NCBI GenBank assembly: GCA_003574785.1
Contig: QORU01000004.1
Span: 186,001 to 250,000, forward strand
DNA length: 64,000 bases
Origin: Taklimakanibacter deserti
GTDB taxonomy: Bacteria > Pseudomonadota > Alphaproteobacteria > Rhizobiales > Aestuariivirgaceae
Reading direction: 5' to 3'
Shown: one piece after another, positions 1 through 6,218 of the stretch
Position numbering within the stretch: position 1 is the first letter of the stretch
Layout of the letters: every line of letters begins with the position of its first letter
Translations under genes and position numbers: made by a program
Notes under the pieces: generated by a model
What the model saw: the letters and a program-made list of their open reading frames with translations, nothing else
Told to the model about the DNA's origin: nothing
Databases searched by the model: none

Positions 1-1
1 C

Positions 2-1102
2 GAAACGGTGAAGCACATCGACCGTTGCCTGTCCTGCCTCTCCTGCATGACCACTTGCCCGTCGGGCGTGCACTACATGCATCTGGTCGACGATGCCCGC
101 GTCCATATCGAGAAGACCTATCGCCGCCCGCTTTTCGAGCGCGGCTTGCGCAGCCTGCTCGCTTTCCTGATGCCGCGTCCGGGGCCTTTCAAGGCAGCGC
201 TGATCCTGTCGCAACTCGTCCGGCCGCTGGCGCCCGTCATCGAGAAGCTGGGCGACAAGCGCCTTTCCTCGCTCCTCGCCCTTGTGCCCAAGGACACGCC
301 GCCGCCGGAGATGGTCGGCCAGCCCGGCACTTACGTGGCGGAAGGAGCTACCCGCATGCGGGTGGCGCTGCTGCGCGGCTGCGTGCAGAGCGTTCTCGAT
401 CCCGCCATCAACGAGGCGGCCATCCGCCTCATGAACCGCCATGGGATAGAGGTCGTGGTCACCGAGGGCGAGGCCTGCTGCGGATCGCTGACTCATCATA
501 TGGGCAAGGAGAAGGATGCGCTCGCCCGCGCCCGCCGCATGATCGATGCCTGGGACAAGGAGCGGATCGACCGCATCGTCATCACGGCCTCGGGCTGCGG
601 CACGACCATCAAGGACTATGGCCATATGCTGCGGCTCGATCCCGCCTATGCCGAGAAGGCGAAAGCGGTATCGGCGATGACCCGCGACATCAGCGAATTC
701 CTGACCGAGATCGATCTGCCCCAAGCCGCGCCGCCCAGGCCCTTGCGCGTCGCTTATCATTCGGCCTGCTCCATGCAGCACGGCCAGAAGATAAAGACAG
801 CACCGCGCCAGCTCCTGGAAAAGGCGGGCTTCGAGGTGGCCGAGATTCCGGAGGGCCATTTGTGCTGCGGCTCGGCCGGCACCTACAATATCCTGCAGCC
901 GGAGATCGCGACGCGGCTGCGCGACCGCAAGGTGGCGAACATCAAGTCGGTCGCGCCCGACATCATCGCCACCGGCAATATCGGCTGCATCACCCAGATC
1001 GGCCAGGCGAGCGATATTCCCGTTCTCCACACTGTCGAGTTGCTCAACTGGGCGCATGGCGGTTATGAACCCAGAGTCTTAAGAGAATCATCTAAGAGGT
1101 AG
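2..1102 (+). CDS. glcF: Glycolate oxidase iron-sulfur subunit, 5' end outside window
   Basis: Iron-sulfur subunit of glycolate oxidase, which passes electrons from glycolate oxidation to the respiratory chain and yields glyoxylate. The reading frame is open from base 2, so the true start and the first ferredoxin cluster lie upstream of the window. Visible here are the second 4Fe-4S motif (CxxCxxCxxxCP near the beginning) and two CCG domains, each with a CCGS motif (EACCGSLTHH and HLCCGSAGTY) plus preceding GCV and CSM cysteines. The family is usually about 430 residues, and roughly 366 are seen. It ends 6 bp before malate synthase on the same strand, so the two are probably cotranscribed: glyoxylate made by GlcDEF is the substrate of malate synthase. 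Confidence 0.93.
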   Translation, partial: ETVKHIDRCLSCLSCMTTCPSGVHYMHLVDDARVHIEKTYRRPLFERGLRSLLAFLMPRPGPFKAALILSQLVRPLAPVIEKLGDKRLSSLLALVPKDTPPPEMVGQPGTYVAEGATRMRVALLRGCVQSVLDPAINEAAIRLMNRHGIEVVVTEGEACCGSLTHHMGKEKDALARARRMIDAWDKERIDRIVITASGCGTTIKDYGHMLRLDPAYAEKAKAVSAMTRDISEFLTEIDLPQAAPPRPLRVAYHSACSMQHGQKIKTAPRQLLEKAGFEVAEIPEGHLCCGSAGTYNILQPEIATRLRDRKVANIKSVAPDIIATGNIGCITQIGQASDIPVLHTVELLNWAHGGYEPRVLRESSKR

Positions 1103-1108
1103 AAATTC

Positions 1109-2701
1109 ATGGCGAAATTCCCGAAAGGCGTGAGTTTTACCGAAAAGCTCAAGAAGGGCTATGACCAGGTGTTGACCGGGGATGCGGTGGCTTTCGTCGC
1201 CAGACTCCACCGCAATTTCGAGGAGCGCCGCCGCGCGCTGATCAAGGCCCGGGCCGAGCGCCAGAAGCTCTTCGACAAAGGCGTTCTGCCCGATTTCCTG
1301 CCCGAGACACGCGCCATCCGCGAGGGCAAATGGACGGTGGCGCCGATCCCCGCCGATCTCCAGGACCGGCGCGTCGAAATCACCGGCCCCACCGACCGCA
1401 AGATGGTCATCAACGCTCTCAATTCTGGCGCCAAGGTCTTCATGACCGATTTCGAGGATTCGAACTCGCCGACCTTCGACAACATGATCCAGGGCCAGAT
1501 CAACCTGATGGACCGCTGGGCGGGTAAGATCGATTACACCGATCCGCAGAGCGGCAAATCCTACAAGCTCGGCAAGAAGCCGGCGGTGTTGCTGGTGCGC
1601 CCGCGCGGCTGGCACCTGCTCGAAGAACATATGGAAGTGGACGACGCCCCCGTCTCGGGCGCTCTGTTCGATTTCGGCCTGTATTTTTTCCACAATGCCA
1701 AGGCCGCGCTCGCCAACAAATCCGGTCCCTATTTCTATCTGCCGAAGATGGAGAGCCATCGCGAGGCGAGGCTGTGGAACGACGTCTTCATCCAGGCCGA
1801 GAGCGAGCTGGACTTGCCGCTCGGCACCATCAAGGCGACGGTGCTGATCGAGACCTTGCCGGCCGCTTTCGAGATGGACGAGATCCTGTTCGAATTGCGC
1901 GACCACATAGTCGGCCTCAATTGCGGGCGCTGGGACTATATCTTCTCCTTCATCAAGACCTTCGCCAACAACAAGCGCTTCGTATTGCCGGACCGCGCGC
2001 AGGTGGTCATGTCGAAGGCCTTCCTCGCCAATTACTCCGCCCTCCTCATCCAGACCTGTCACAAGCGCCGCGCCTTCGCCATGGGCGGCATGGCGGCACA
2101 GATCCCCAACCGCAAGGACGAGGAAGCCAACCGCGCCGCCTTTGGGAAGGTCCGCGCCGACAAGGAACGCGAGGCCAAGAACGGCCATGACGGCACCTGG
2201 GTGGCGCATCCCGATCTGGTGCCGCTGGCGCGCGAGGTGTTCGACGCGCTGATGCCGACGGCGAACCAGCTCTATGCCAAGCGCGAGGATGTACATGTCG
2301 GGCAGAAGGAATTGCTCGAGGTTCACGAGGGCACCAAGACCGAGGCGGGATTCCGCGAGAATATCCGTGTGGGCGTGCAGTATATCGAAGCCTGGCTCAG
2401 GGGCCGCGGCGCCGTGCCGATCTACAACCTCATGGAGGATGCCGCGACCGCCGAGATCTCACGCTCGCAGATCTGGCAATGGCTCAAATTCGGCGCCCGG
2501 CTCGAAGGCGGCCAGAAGGTGACGAAGCCTTTCTTCGAGAAATGCCTCAAGGAGGAGATGGCGCAGGTCGCCAAGGAAGTGGGCGCCGAGGCCTTTAAGA
2601 AAGGCCGCTTCCGCGAGGCGATCGACATCTTCCGCAAGATGTCGACATCGCCCCATTTCGAGACCTTCCTCACTCTGCCGGCCTACCGGAAGATCGTGTG
2701 A
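1109..2701 (+). CDS. aceB: Malate synthase A
   Basis: Condenses glyoxylate with acetyl-CoA to give malate in the glyoxylate bypass. At 530 residues it has the length of the single-domain A isoform. The glyoxylate/Mg region MTDFEDSNSPTF is near residue 112, the family signature KMESHREARLWNDVF near 213, then IKATVLIETLPAAFEMDEI and GLNCGRWDYIFSF. The C-terminus ends LPAYRKIV. Start chosen at ATG 1109, six bases after glcF, with AGAGG just upstream. The last about 14 codons recur in diverged form 200 bp downstream (2866-2907), which marks the edge of an accessory block. Confidence 0.96.
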   Translation: MAKFPKGVSFTEKLKKGYDQVLTGDAVAFVARLHRNFEERRRALIKARAERQKLFDKGVLPDFLPETRAIREGKWTVAPIPADLQDRRVEITGPTDRKMVINALNSGAKVFMTDFEDSNSPTFDNMIQGQINLMDRWAGKIDYTDPQSGKSYKLGKKPAVLLVRPRGWHLLEEHMEVDDAPVSGALFDFGLYFFHNAKAALANKSGPYFYLPKMESHREARLWNDVFIQAESELDLPLGTIKATVLIETLPAAFEMDEILFELRDHIVGLNCGRWDYIFSFIKTFANNKRFVLPDRAQVVMSKAFLANYSALLIQTCHKRRAFAMGGMAAQIPNRKDEEANRAAFGKVRADKEREAKNGHDGTWVAHPDLVPLAREVFDALMPTANQLYAKREDVHVGQKELLEVHEGTKTEAGFRENIRVGVQYIEAWLRGRGAVPIYNLMEDAATAEISRSQIWQWLKFGARLEGGQKVTKPFFEKCLKEEMAQVAKEVGAEAFKKGRFREAIDIFRKMSTSPHFETFLTLPAYRKIV

Positions 2702-2865
2702 GCCCTAAATCTCACGACCGTCTGGACAGACTTCTTAGGACGCTTCGCTCTTATGAAGAGGCTTGGTTCTGCTGTAGTCCCGGCGCAGTTCCAATCTTGA
2801 AATTTTCCAATCCCACCGTTTGGCCCACGATGTCAAGCGCTCGTCGCCGAGGAAGTTGGGGCGCT

Positions 2866-2907
2866 GAGACCCTCTTCACGTTGCCCGCTTACCGGAAGAT
2901 CGCCTGA
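2866..2907 (+). pseudogene. Remnant of a malate synthase 3' end
   Basis: These 42 bases encode ETLFTLPAYRKIA followed by TGA, matching the resident malate synthase end ETFLTLPAYRKIV followed by TGA at 2660-2701. By eye 34 of 42 bases agree (about 80 percent), and most differences are third-position. The sequence upstream of this stretch (2702-2865) shows no further similarity to malate synthase. It is therefore a fragment of a second, diverged aceB copy, not a recent tandem duplication. Confidence 0.6.
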
Positions 2908-2917
2908 GCCGTTTTCC

Positions 2918-3325
2918 TCAGCCCGAACCACAAGGCGACAGGGCGTCGGTCATCTTCTTTTGCACCTTGGCTTCCTCCGAGGAGTGAAAGGCGATGCGGG
3001 TGATCGCGCCGGCGATCCTTTCCAGGCGGACATAATGGTCCTCGTCGGCCACGGCGTGGTCCCTTACCGGGCGGATCTCGACGACTTCCCTGGGCACAAG
3101 GGTCTTGGCCACGTGCCTGACGCTCGGCGATATCCTGGAATAGGTGCGCTCATGGGCATCGAGCGCCTTGACGATGCAGGCTTGGACGGTGGTGAGCGGC
3201 TTCGGTGCCACCCAGACATGCACCAGCGGCTCCGGGGCGAGACGGGCATGGGCGCTGGCTGCAAGGCACATGGACACGCCAACAACAAGGCTTCTCGCCA
3301 CGCACTTCGCGGAACCAAAAAACAT
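2918..3325 (-). CDS. Secreted hypothetical protein
   Basis: 135 residues with a Sec-type signal peptide: charged start, hydrophobic core VARSLVVGVSMCLAASAHA, probable cleavage after AHA near residue 27. The mature part contains HVWVAPKPLTTVQACIVKALDAH and ends in a Cys-Gly tail. I do not recognise a family. It lies inside the accessory block between the aceB remnant and the toxin-antitoxin pair and is transcribed in the same direction as the latter. Periplasmic or secreted location is inferred from the signal peptide only. Coding status is supported by the signal peptide and a stable frame, but no domain confirms it. Confidence 0.55.
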   Translation of the reverse strand: MFFGSAKCVARSLVVGVSMCLAASAHARLAPEPLVHVWVAPKPLTTVQACIVKALDAHERTYSRISPSVRHVAKTLVPREVVEIRPVRDHAVADEDHYVRLERIAGAITRIAFHSSEEAKVQKKMTDALSPCGSG

Positions 3326-3417
3326 CCACGAATCTTAGCCGAAGTCCTTCACGCCATCAGCTTAACTTTTCGACAAGAATGCCAGAAGGATTACGAAGTT
3401 TGCTGAGCGACTTGCCT

Positions 3418-3721
3418 CTATTCTTGTACGGGCGGCCACTGTTGCGCGGCGTGAAGCACGCGCAGGATGGTCACCGCCCCGGGCATTCTCGGCGTAGATC
3501 ACCAGATAGTTCGCCCGAACAACCATTTCCCGCGTTCCGGCGACGCGACCGGGCCGACAGAGTTTCGGATGCTCCAGCAACTTCGCGGCCTTTGTCTCAA
3601 TCTCATCCTTTAGCCGCTGCGCGGCGTCGGGGTTGTCGTCCGAGATGTAATCGACGATCGCCAGCAGATCAGCGCGAGCCGCTTCCCGCCATTCAAGAAT
3701 GGGCACGGCGCTTCTTGTCAA
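3418..3721 (-). pseudogene. ParE/RelE-type toxin with a frameshift near its C-terminus
   Basis: The N-terminal part (LEWREAARADLLAIVDYISDDNPDAA) is typical of the RelE/ParE toxin superfamily, with the later strand YLVIYAEN. After that point the frame loses family character. Removing one G from the G-run that reads CCCGGGG on the coding strand (about 3476-3483) restores AVTILRVLHAAQQWPPVQE and a TAG at 3418-3420, the usual ending of these toxins. As written, the frame instead runs on to a stop at 3362 and gives 119 residues with a foreign tail. This is either a real inactivating single-base insertion or a homopolymer sequencing error. The start overlaps the antitoxin gene by 29 bp. Confidence 0.75.
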
Positions 3722-3989
3722 TCAATGCTTGCGTCTCATCCATGACCTTGCGATGCGGGACCGACGGCCGCTTATCGTCCAGCGCTTCCTGCACCTTGGC
3801 CCGGAACCACGCGTCATAGGCTTCCGGATCCGTCGTCAGGCCGGCCGGCAAGCCGCCTTCCTTCGCAATACGGGTGAGCAGGATGCGTACGGCATCCGAG
3901 ACGGTTAGCCCAAAATTCGCGAGCTTTGCCGCCGCGGCGATCTTCAGCTTATCGTCCACTCGCACATGGAGCATCGAGGTTTGAGGCAT
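3693..3989 (-). CDS. RelB/DinJ-family antitoxin
   Basis: 98-residue antitoxin of a type II toxin-antitoxin pair. The N-terminal ribbon-helix-helix DNA-binding segment is LHVRVDDKLKIAAAAKL followed by GLTVSDAVRILLTRIAKEG (about residues 7-45), characteristic of RelB/DinJ. The C-terminal part would wrap and neutralise the toxin. It precedes and overlaps the toxin gene, the usual order for this family. A perfect palindrome 26 bp upstream (4015-4036) is a likely autoregulatory operator. With the toxin frameshifted, the antitoxin may be an orphan. Confidence 0.85.
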   Translation of the reverse strand: MPQTSMLHVRVDDKLKIAAAAKLANFGLTVSDAVRILLTRIAKEGGLPAGLTTDPEAYDAWFRAKVQEALDDKRPSVPHRKVMDETQALIDKKRRAHS

Positions 3990-4014
3990 CGGGGTTCCTT
4001 AGGTTGTTCCAACA

Positions 4015-4036
4015 ATGTATCTCATTTGAGATACAT
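4015..4036. promoter_or_regulatory. Palindromic operator of the antitoxin-toxin pair
   Basis: Perfect inverted repeat with 10-bp arms (ATGTATCTCA and TGAGATACAT) and a TT spacer, lying 26 bp upstream of the antitoxin start. Ribbon-helix-helix antitoxins bind such palindromes to repress their own operon. The position and symmetry are seen directly; the binding protein is inferred. Confidence 0.65.
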
Positions 4037-4049
4037 ATGCAATCCTCAC

Positions 4050-4205
4050 ATGCTGATCGATGAGTATGGCGCGGAAGTCGTTCACATTCGTGCGTGTCGG
4101 CCCGGTGACGACGAGGTCGCCGAGGCATCGCGAGCGCGTCCTGGGCGCGTGGTCGGATCGGGCACGGAGAGCCCACGATCGCCAACGATCTCGATCTTCC
4201 GGCAG
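4050..4205 (-). pseudogene. Degraded fragment of a second glycerate 2-kinase gene
   Basis: Read on the minus strand, bases 4050-4123 encode LGDLVVTGPTRTNVNDFRAI, the C-terminal block of the intact glycerate 2-kinase at 7420-8694 (there GDLVVTGPTRTNVNDFRAI). Directly abutting it, 4128-4205 matches the region of the intact gene around 8045-8115 (AIVASGPTVPDPTTRQDAL) but with frameshifts. About 530 bp that separate these two blocks in the intact gene are missing. Identity to the resident copy is about 80 percent by eye. Orientation is the same as the intact gene, so the two copies form direct repeats around the peptide cassette. Confidence 0.75.
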
Positions 4206-4269
4206 GGACTCCCAGGTGTTGCAAAAAGGTCACATGTTACAAAATTCTGATCATTCCTGACGTGGCGGA

Positions 4270-4298
4270 TTGCCGGTAGCTGGCTTCCAGCCGATAAT
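4270..4298 (+). promoter_or_regulatory. Putative sigma-70-type promoter of the repeat-peptide gene
   Basis: TTGCCG at 4270-4275 and GATAAT at 4293-4298 are separated by exactly 17 bp, close to the vegetative consensus (four and five of six matches). The pair lies about 80 bp upstream of the ATG at 4378. A GGGGGAG ribosome-binding sequence stands just before that ATG. Confidence 0.5.
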
Positions 4299-4377
4299 CA
4301 GAGTCGGGAAAGAGGGGGTTTTTTCAGATGAAAAGGCCGCTTCTGGCTTTAATGAAGACAATTGCGGGGGAGCTCCT

Positions 4378-4851
4378 ATGGCAGATTTGTTGAATTTCGA
4401 GGAAATTCCGAACCTTCTGGAACTGGCCCAAGCGTATGGCAACGATCCCACAGGGTCGGAAGGTGCAGCACCGAGTTTGACTGGACTGTCTGTTTGTGCG
4501 GACGAAGGCCCCCTGCAGCAGTCCGTTTGCGCCGATGAAGGGCCGAGCGGCAACACCCTCTCCGTTTGCGCCGATGAAGGACCGCCGGCTCTCGAGCAGG
4601 TCGGCACCATCTTGTCCGTTTGCGCCGATGAAGGAGGAGCAGTACCGCAGCCCGGTGTTGGCCCCGAGACGGACATCGAGCAGGTCGGCACCATCTTCTC
4701 CGTTTGCGCCGATGAAGGACCGATCAACAACATCTTCTCCGTTTGCGCCGACGAAGGAACGCAGCCGACCGGTGTTGGCCTTGAGACGGGCATCGAGCGG
4801 GTCGGCACTATTTTCTCCGTTTGCGCCGATGAGGCGATGAACCGGGTCTGA
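4378..4851 (+). CDS. Repeat peptide with leader-like N-terminus and seven SVCADE(G/A) copies; putative multi-core RiPP precursor
   Basis: 157 residues. Residues 1-37 look like a leader: an acidic amphipathic stretch (LLNFEEIPNLLELAQAYGND) followed by a Gly/Pro/Ser linker. From residue 38 the heptapeptide SVCADEG occurs six times and SVCADEA once at the end, separated by 4 to 21 residues. Three copies sit in a longer repeat, (E)QVGTI(L/F)SVCADE, two of them also preceded by GVGxETxIE. The first copy differs from the others at five bases, all third codon positions and all silent in this frame, which argues that the peptide itself is selected. ATG 4378 has a good ribosome-binding site. Promoter and terminator flank the gene. 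The following gene is an adenylate-forming enzyme and the next an ATP-grasp ligase. I know no described family with this repeat. A role as a modified peptide precursor is inference. Confidence 0.72.
   Translation: MADLLNFEEIPNLLELAQAYGNDPTGSEGAAPSLTGLSVCADEGPLQQSVCADEGPSGNTLSVCADEGPPALEQVGTILSVCADEGGAVPQPGVGPETDIEQVGTIFSVCADEGPINNIFSVCADEGTQPTGVGLETGIERVGTIFSVCADEAMNRV
4489..4836 (+). repeat. Seven interspersed 21-bp coding repeats
   Basis: Consensus TCCGTTTGCGCCGATGAAGG plus A, at 4489-4509, 4522-4542, 4561-4581, 4615-4635, 4699-4719, 4738-4758 and 4816-4836. Intervals are 12, 18, 33, 63, 18 and 57 bp, all multiples of three, so the reading frame is kept. Irregular spacing and in-frame intervals exclude a CRISPR array. 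Confidence 0.95.
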
Positions 4852-4875
4852 GCACAACGACAGCATTCAGCACTC

Positions 4876-4903
4876 AAGGGGCGGTCTTCCGCCCCTTCTT
4901 ATT
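4876..4903 (+). terminator. Rho-independent terminator after the repeat-peptide gene
   Basis: Perfect 9-bp stem AAGGGGCGG / CCGCCCCTT with a TCTT loop, followed by CTTATTT. It starts 24 bp after the stop of the repeat-peptide gene and ends about 20 bp before the adenylating-enzyme gene. Such a hairpin between a small precursor gene and its enzymes lets the precursor be made in excess through partial read-through. Confidence 0.85.
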
Positions 4904-4922
4904 TGGAGCGGGGCATTGACGG

Positions 4923-6218
4923 ATGGCGGGACTGGACATCGCCGAGGCCTATCTGGAAAGCCTGCTGCGGAGCGAACGCATGACGCGGCAGGAACTCTCG
5001 GCCTATCAGGCAAAACTGCTCCGCGCCCTCGTAAAGCCCGCCTCGGGCGAGACGCCATATTACAGCGACCGCGCCGCGCCGCCGGATGATCTTGCGCCGG
5101 ATTCACCCTATTGGCTGGCCCAGCCTTTCGTCACCCGCAAGGACCTCGTGGAGAACTTCGATGCATTCCGGCCTCGCAGTTTCGCGAGGTTGCACGGAAC
5201 GATCACGCCGCTCTCCACGGGCGGAAGCACTGGCCCGGCCGCGCGCAGGGACGTGTCCTCCCTGGAGTCGGTCGCGAGGCTCTTGGCAAGCTATCGCATG
5301 TACCACAATTGGAAGCTTGACCAGTCGCGCCCGCTTTTCGTGTTGCGCAAGACGAGGCGTGAAGAACAGATGCGCCAGGAGCGATGGGGCTTTCCGTGGC
5401 GCGACGAGAAGAGCTGCGGCAAGCGGACCTGGATAGATATTGCAACGCCACCGCGCGAGCAATTGCAGGCGATGGCCGGTGAGGGCCCCGTCTACGTCAA
5501 CACGCTTCCCTCGAACATCCTGCGTCTGTCGCTCGAGGCGATCCGCGCCGATATCCGGCTCAGCCTCCCCTACATCATCAGCGTCGGAGAGTATCTGGCG
5601 CCCGAGGTGCGGACGGCTGCGGCGCGCGCCTTCGGGAGCACGATCATCGACTCCTTCGCCTCGGCCGAAGCCGGCATTATAGCAATACAGTGCCCGGAAA
5701 CAGGGCTCTACCACATTCAGAGCGAACAGGTTCTCGCCGAGATCGTGTCGCCTCAGGGCCGGCTCTGCGCCGTGGGCGAAACCGGCGAAGTCGTTGTCAC
5801 CCCGCTTTACGGCTACGCCACACCGCTTCTCAGATACCGTTCCGGGGATTATGCGGAAGCAGGGCCGCCCTGCCCGTGCGGCCGGATTCTTCCCACGATC
5901 TCCCGCATCGCCGGCCGCCTGGAGCATATGTTTGACCTGCCCGGCGAAGCAACGCGACTGCCGAAGATCGACCGCGTCCTCATCACGGGGGCGCTCGAGC
6001 ACGATCAGTGGGTGCTGGCGCAGTCTTCAGAAACCGAGGTCACGTTCCGCCATGTCGGCGCGCTGAGTGTCTCCGGCAAGGAGAAGGTGAGGGAGAACCT
6101 CGACCAAGCCTTGGGAAATCGCGTCCGCTGCACCTTCTCCGAGGTCGCCGAACTGCCATTGACATCCGGCGGCAAGCGGCACTTCACGACGAACGAGATG
6201 TCGGCGCGGTCATCTTAA
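4923..6218 (+). CDS. PaaK/CapK-like adenylate-forming enzyme
   Basis: 431 residues, the usual size of the phenylacetate-CoA ligase (PaaK)/CapK branch of AMP-forming enzymes. Visible elements are the ATP-binding loop PLSTGGSTGPAARR near residue 97, the segment IISVGEYLAPEVRTAAARAFG, the adenylate motif DSFASAEAG near 245, and the PaaK-type hinge TPLLRYRSGDY followed by PCPCGR and ISRIAGR near 310-335. The enzyme should activate a carboxylate as an acyl-adenylate; the substrate cannot be read from sequence. Standalone family members in secondary-metabolite loci make amides or thioesters. It follows the repeat-peptide gene, on the same strand behind its terminator, and converges with the ATP-grasp gene; both stop codons share the TTAA at 6215-6218. 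Confidence 0.82.
   Translation: MAGLDIAEAYLESLLRSERMTRQELSAYQAKLLRALVKPASGETPYYSDRAAPPDDLAPDSPYWLAQPFVTRKDLVENFDAFRPRSFARLHGTITPLSTGGSTGPAARRDVSSLESVARLLASYRMYHNWKLDQSRPLFVLRKTRREEQMRQERWGFPWRDEKSCGKRTWIDIATPPREQLQAMAGEGPVYVNTLPSNILRLSLEAIRADIRLSLPYIISVGEYLAPEVRTAAARAFGSTIIDSFASAEAGIIAIQCPETGLYHIQSEQVLAEIVSPQGRLCAVGETGEVVVTPLYGYATPLLRYRSGDYAEAGPPCPCGRILPTISRIAGRLEHMFDLPGEATRLPKIDRVLITGALEHDQWVLAQSSETEVTFRHVGALSVSGKEKVRENLDQALGNRVRCTFSEVAELPLTSGGKRHFTTNEMSARSS

Noticed and set aside
1088..2326. 412-residue minus-strand frame opposite malate synthase
   Set aside because: Shadow of the conserved plus-strand gene; the translation has no family character. The same holds for other long antisense frames, for example 25366-27966 and 40751-42106.
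3329..3361. Possible second transposase relic (GTGAAGGACTTC as in the IS5 remnant)
   Set aside because: Only about a dozen matching bases, so chance cannot be excluded.
4489..4836. CRISPR array
   Set aside because: Intervals range from 12 to 63 bp, are multiples of three and are themselves partly repeated; no cas genes are present.
4251..4877. Long open frames on the minus strand and in the second plus frame across the repeat region (repeats such as SSAQTE or SPFAPMK)
   Set aside because: They are open because the 21-bp repeat lacks stops in several frames. The silent-only changes in copy 1 fit only the chosen plus frame, which also has the ribosome-binding site, promoter and terminator.
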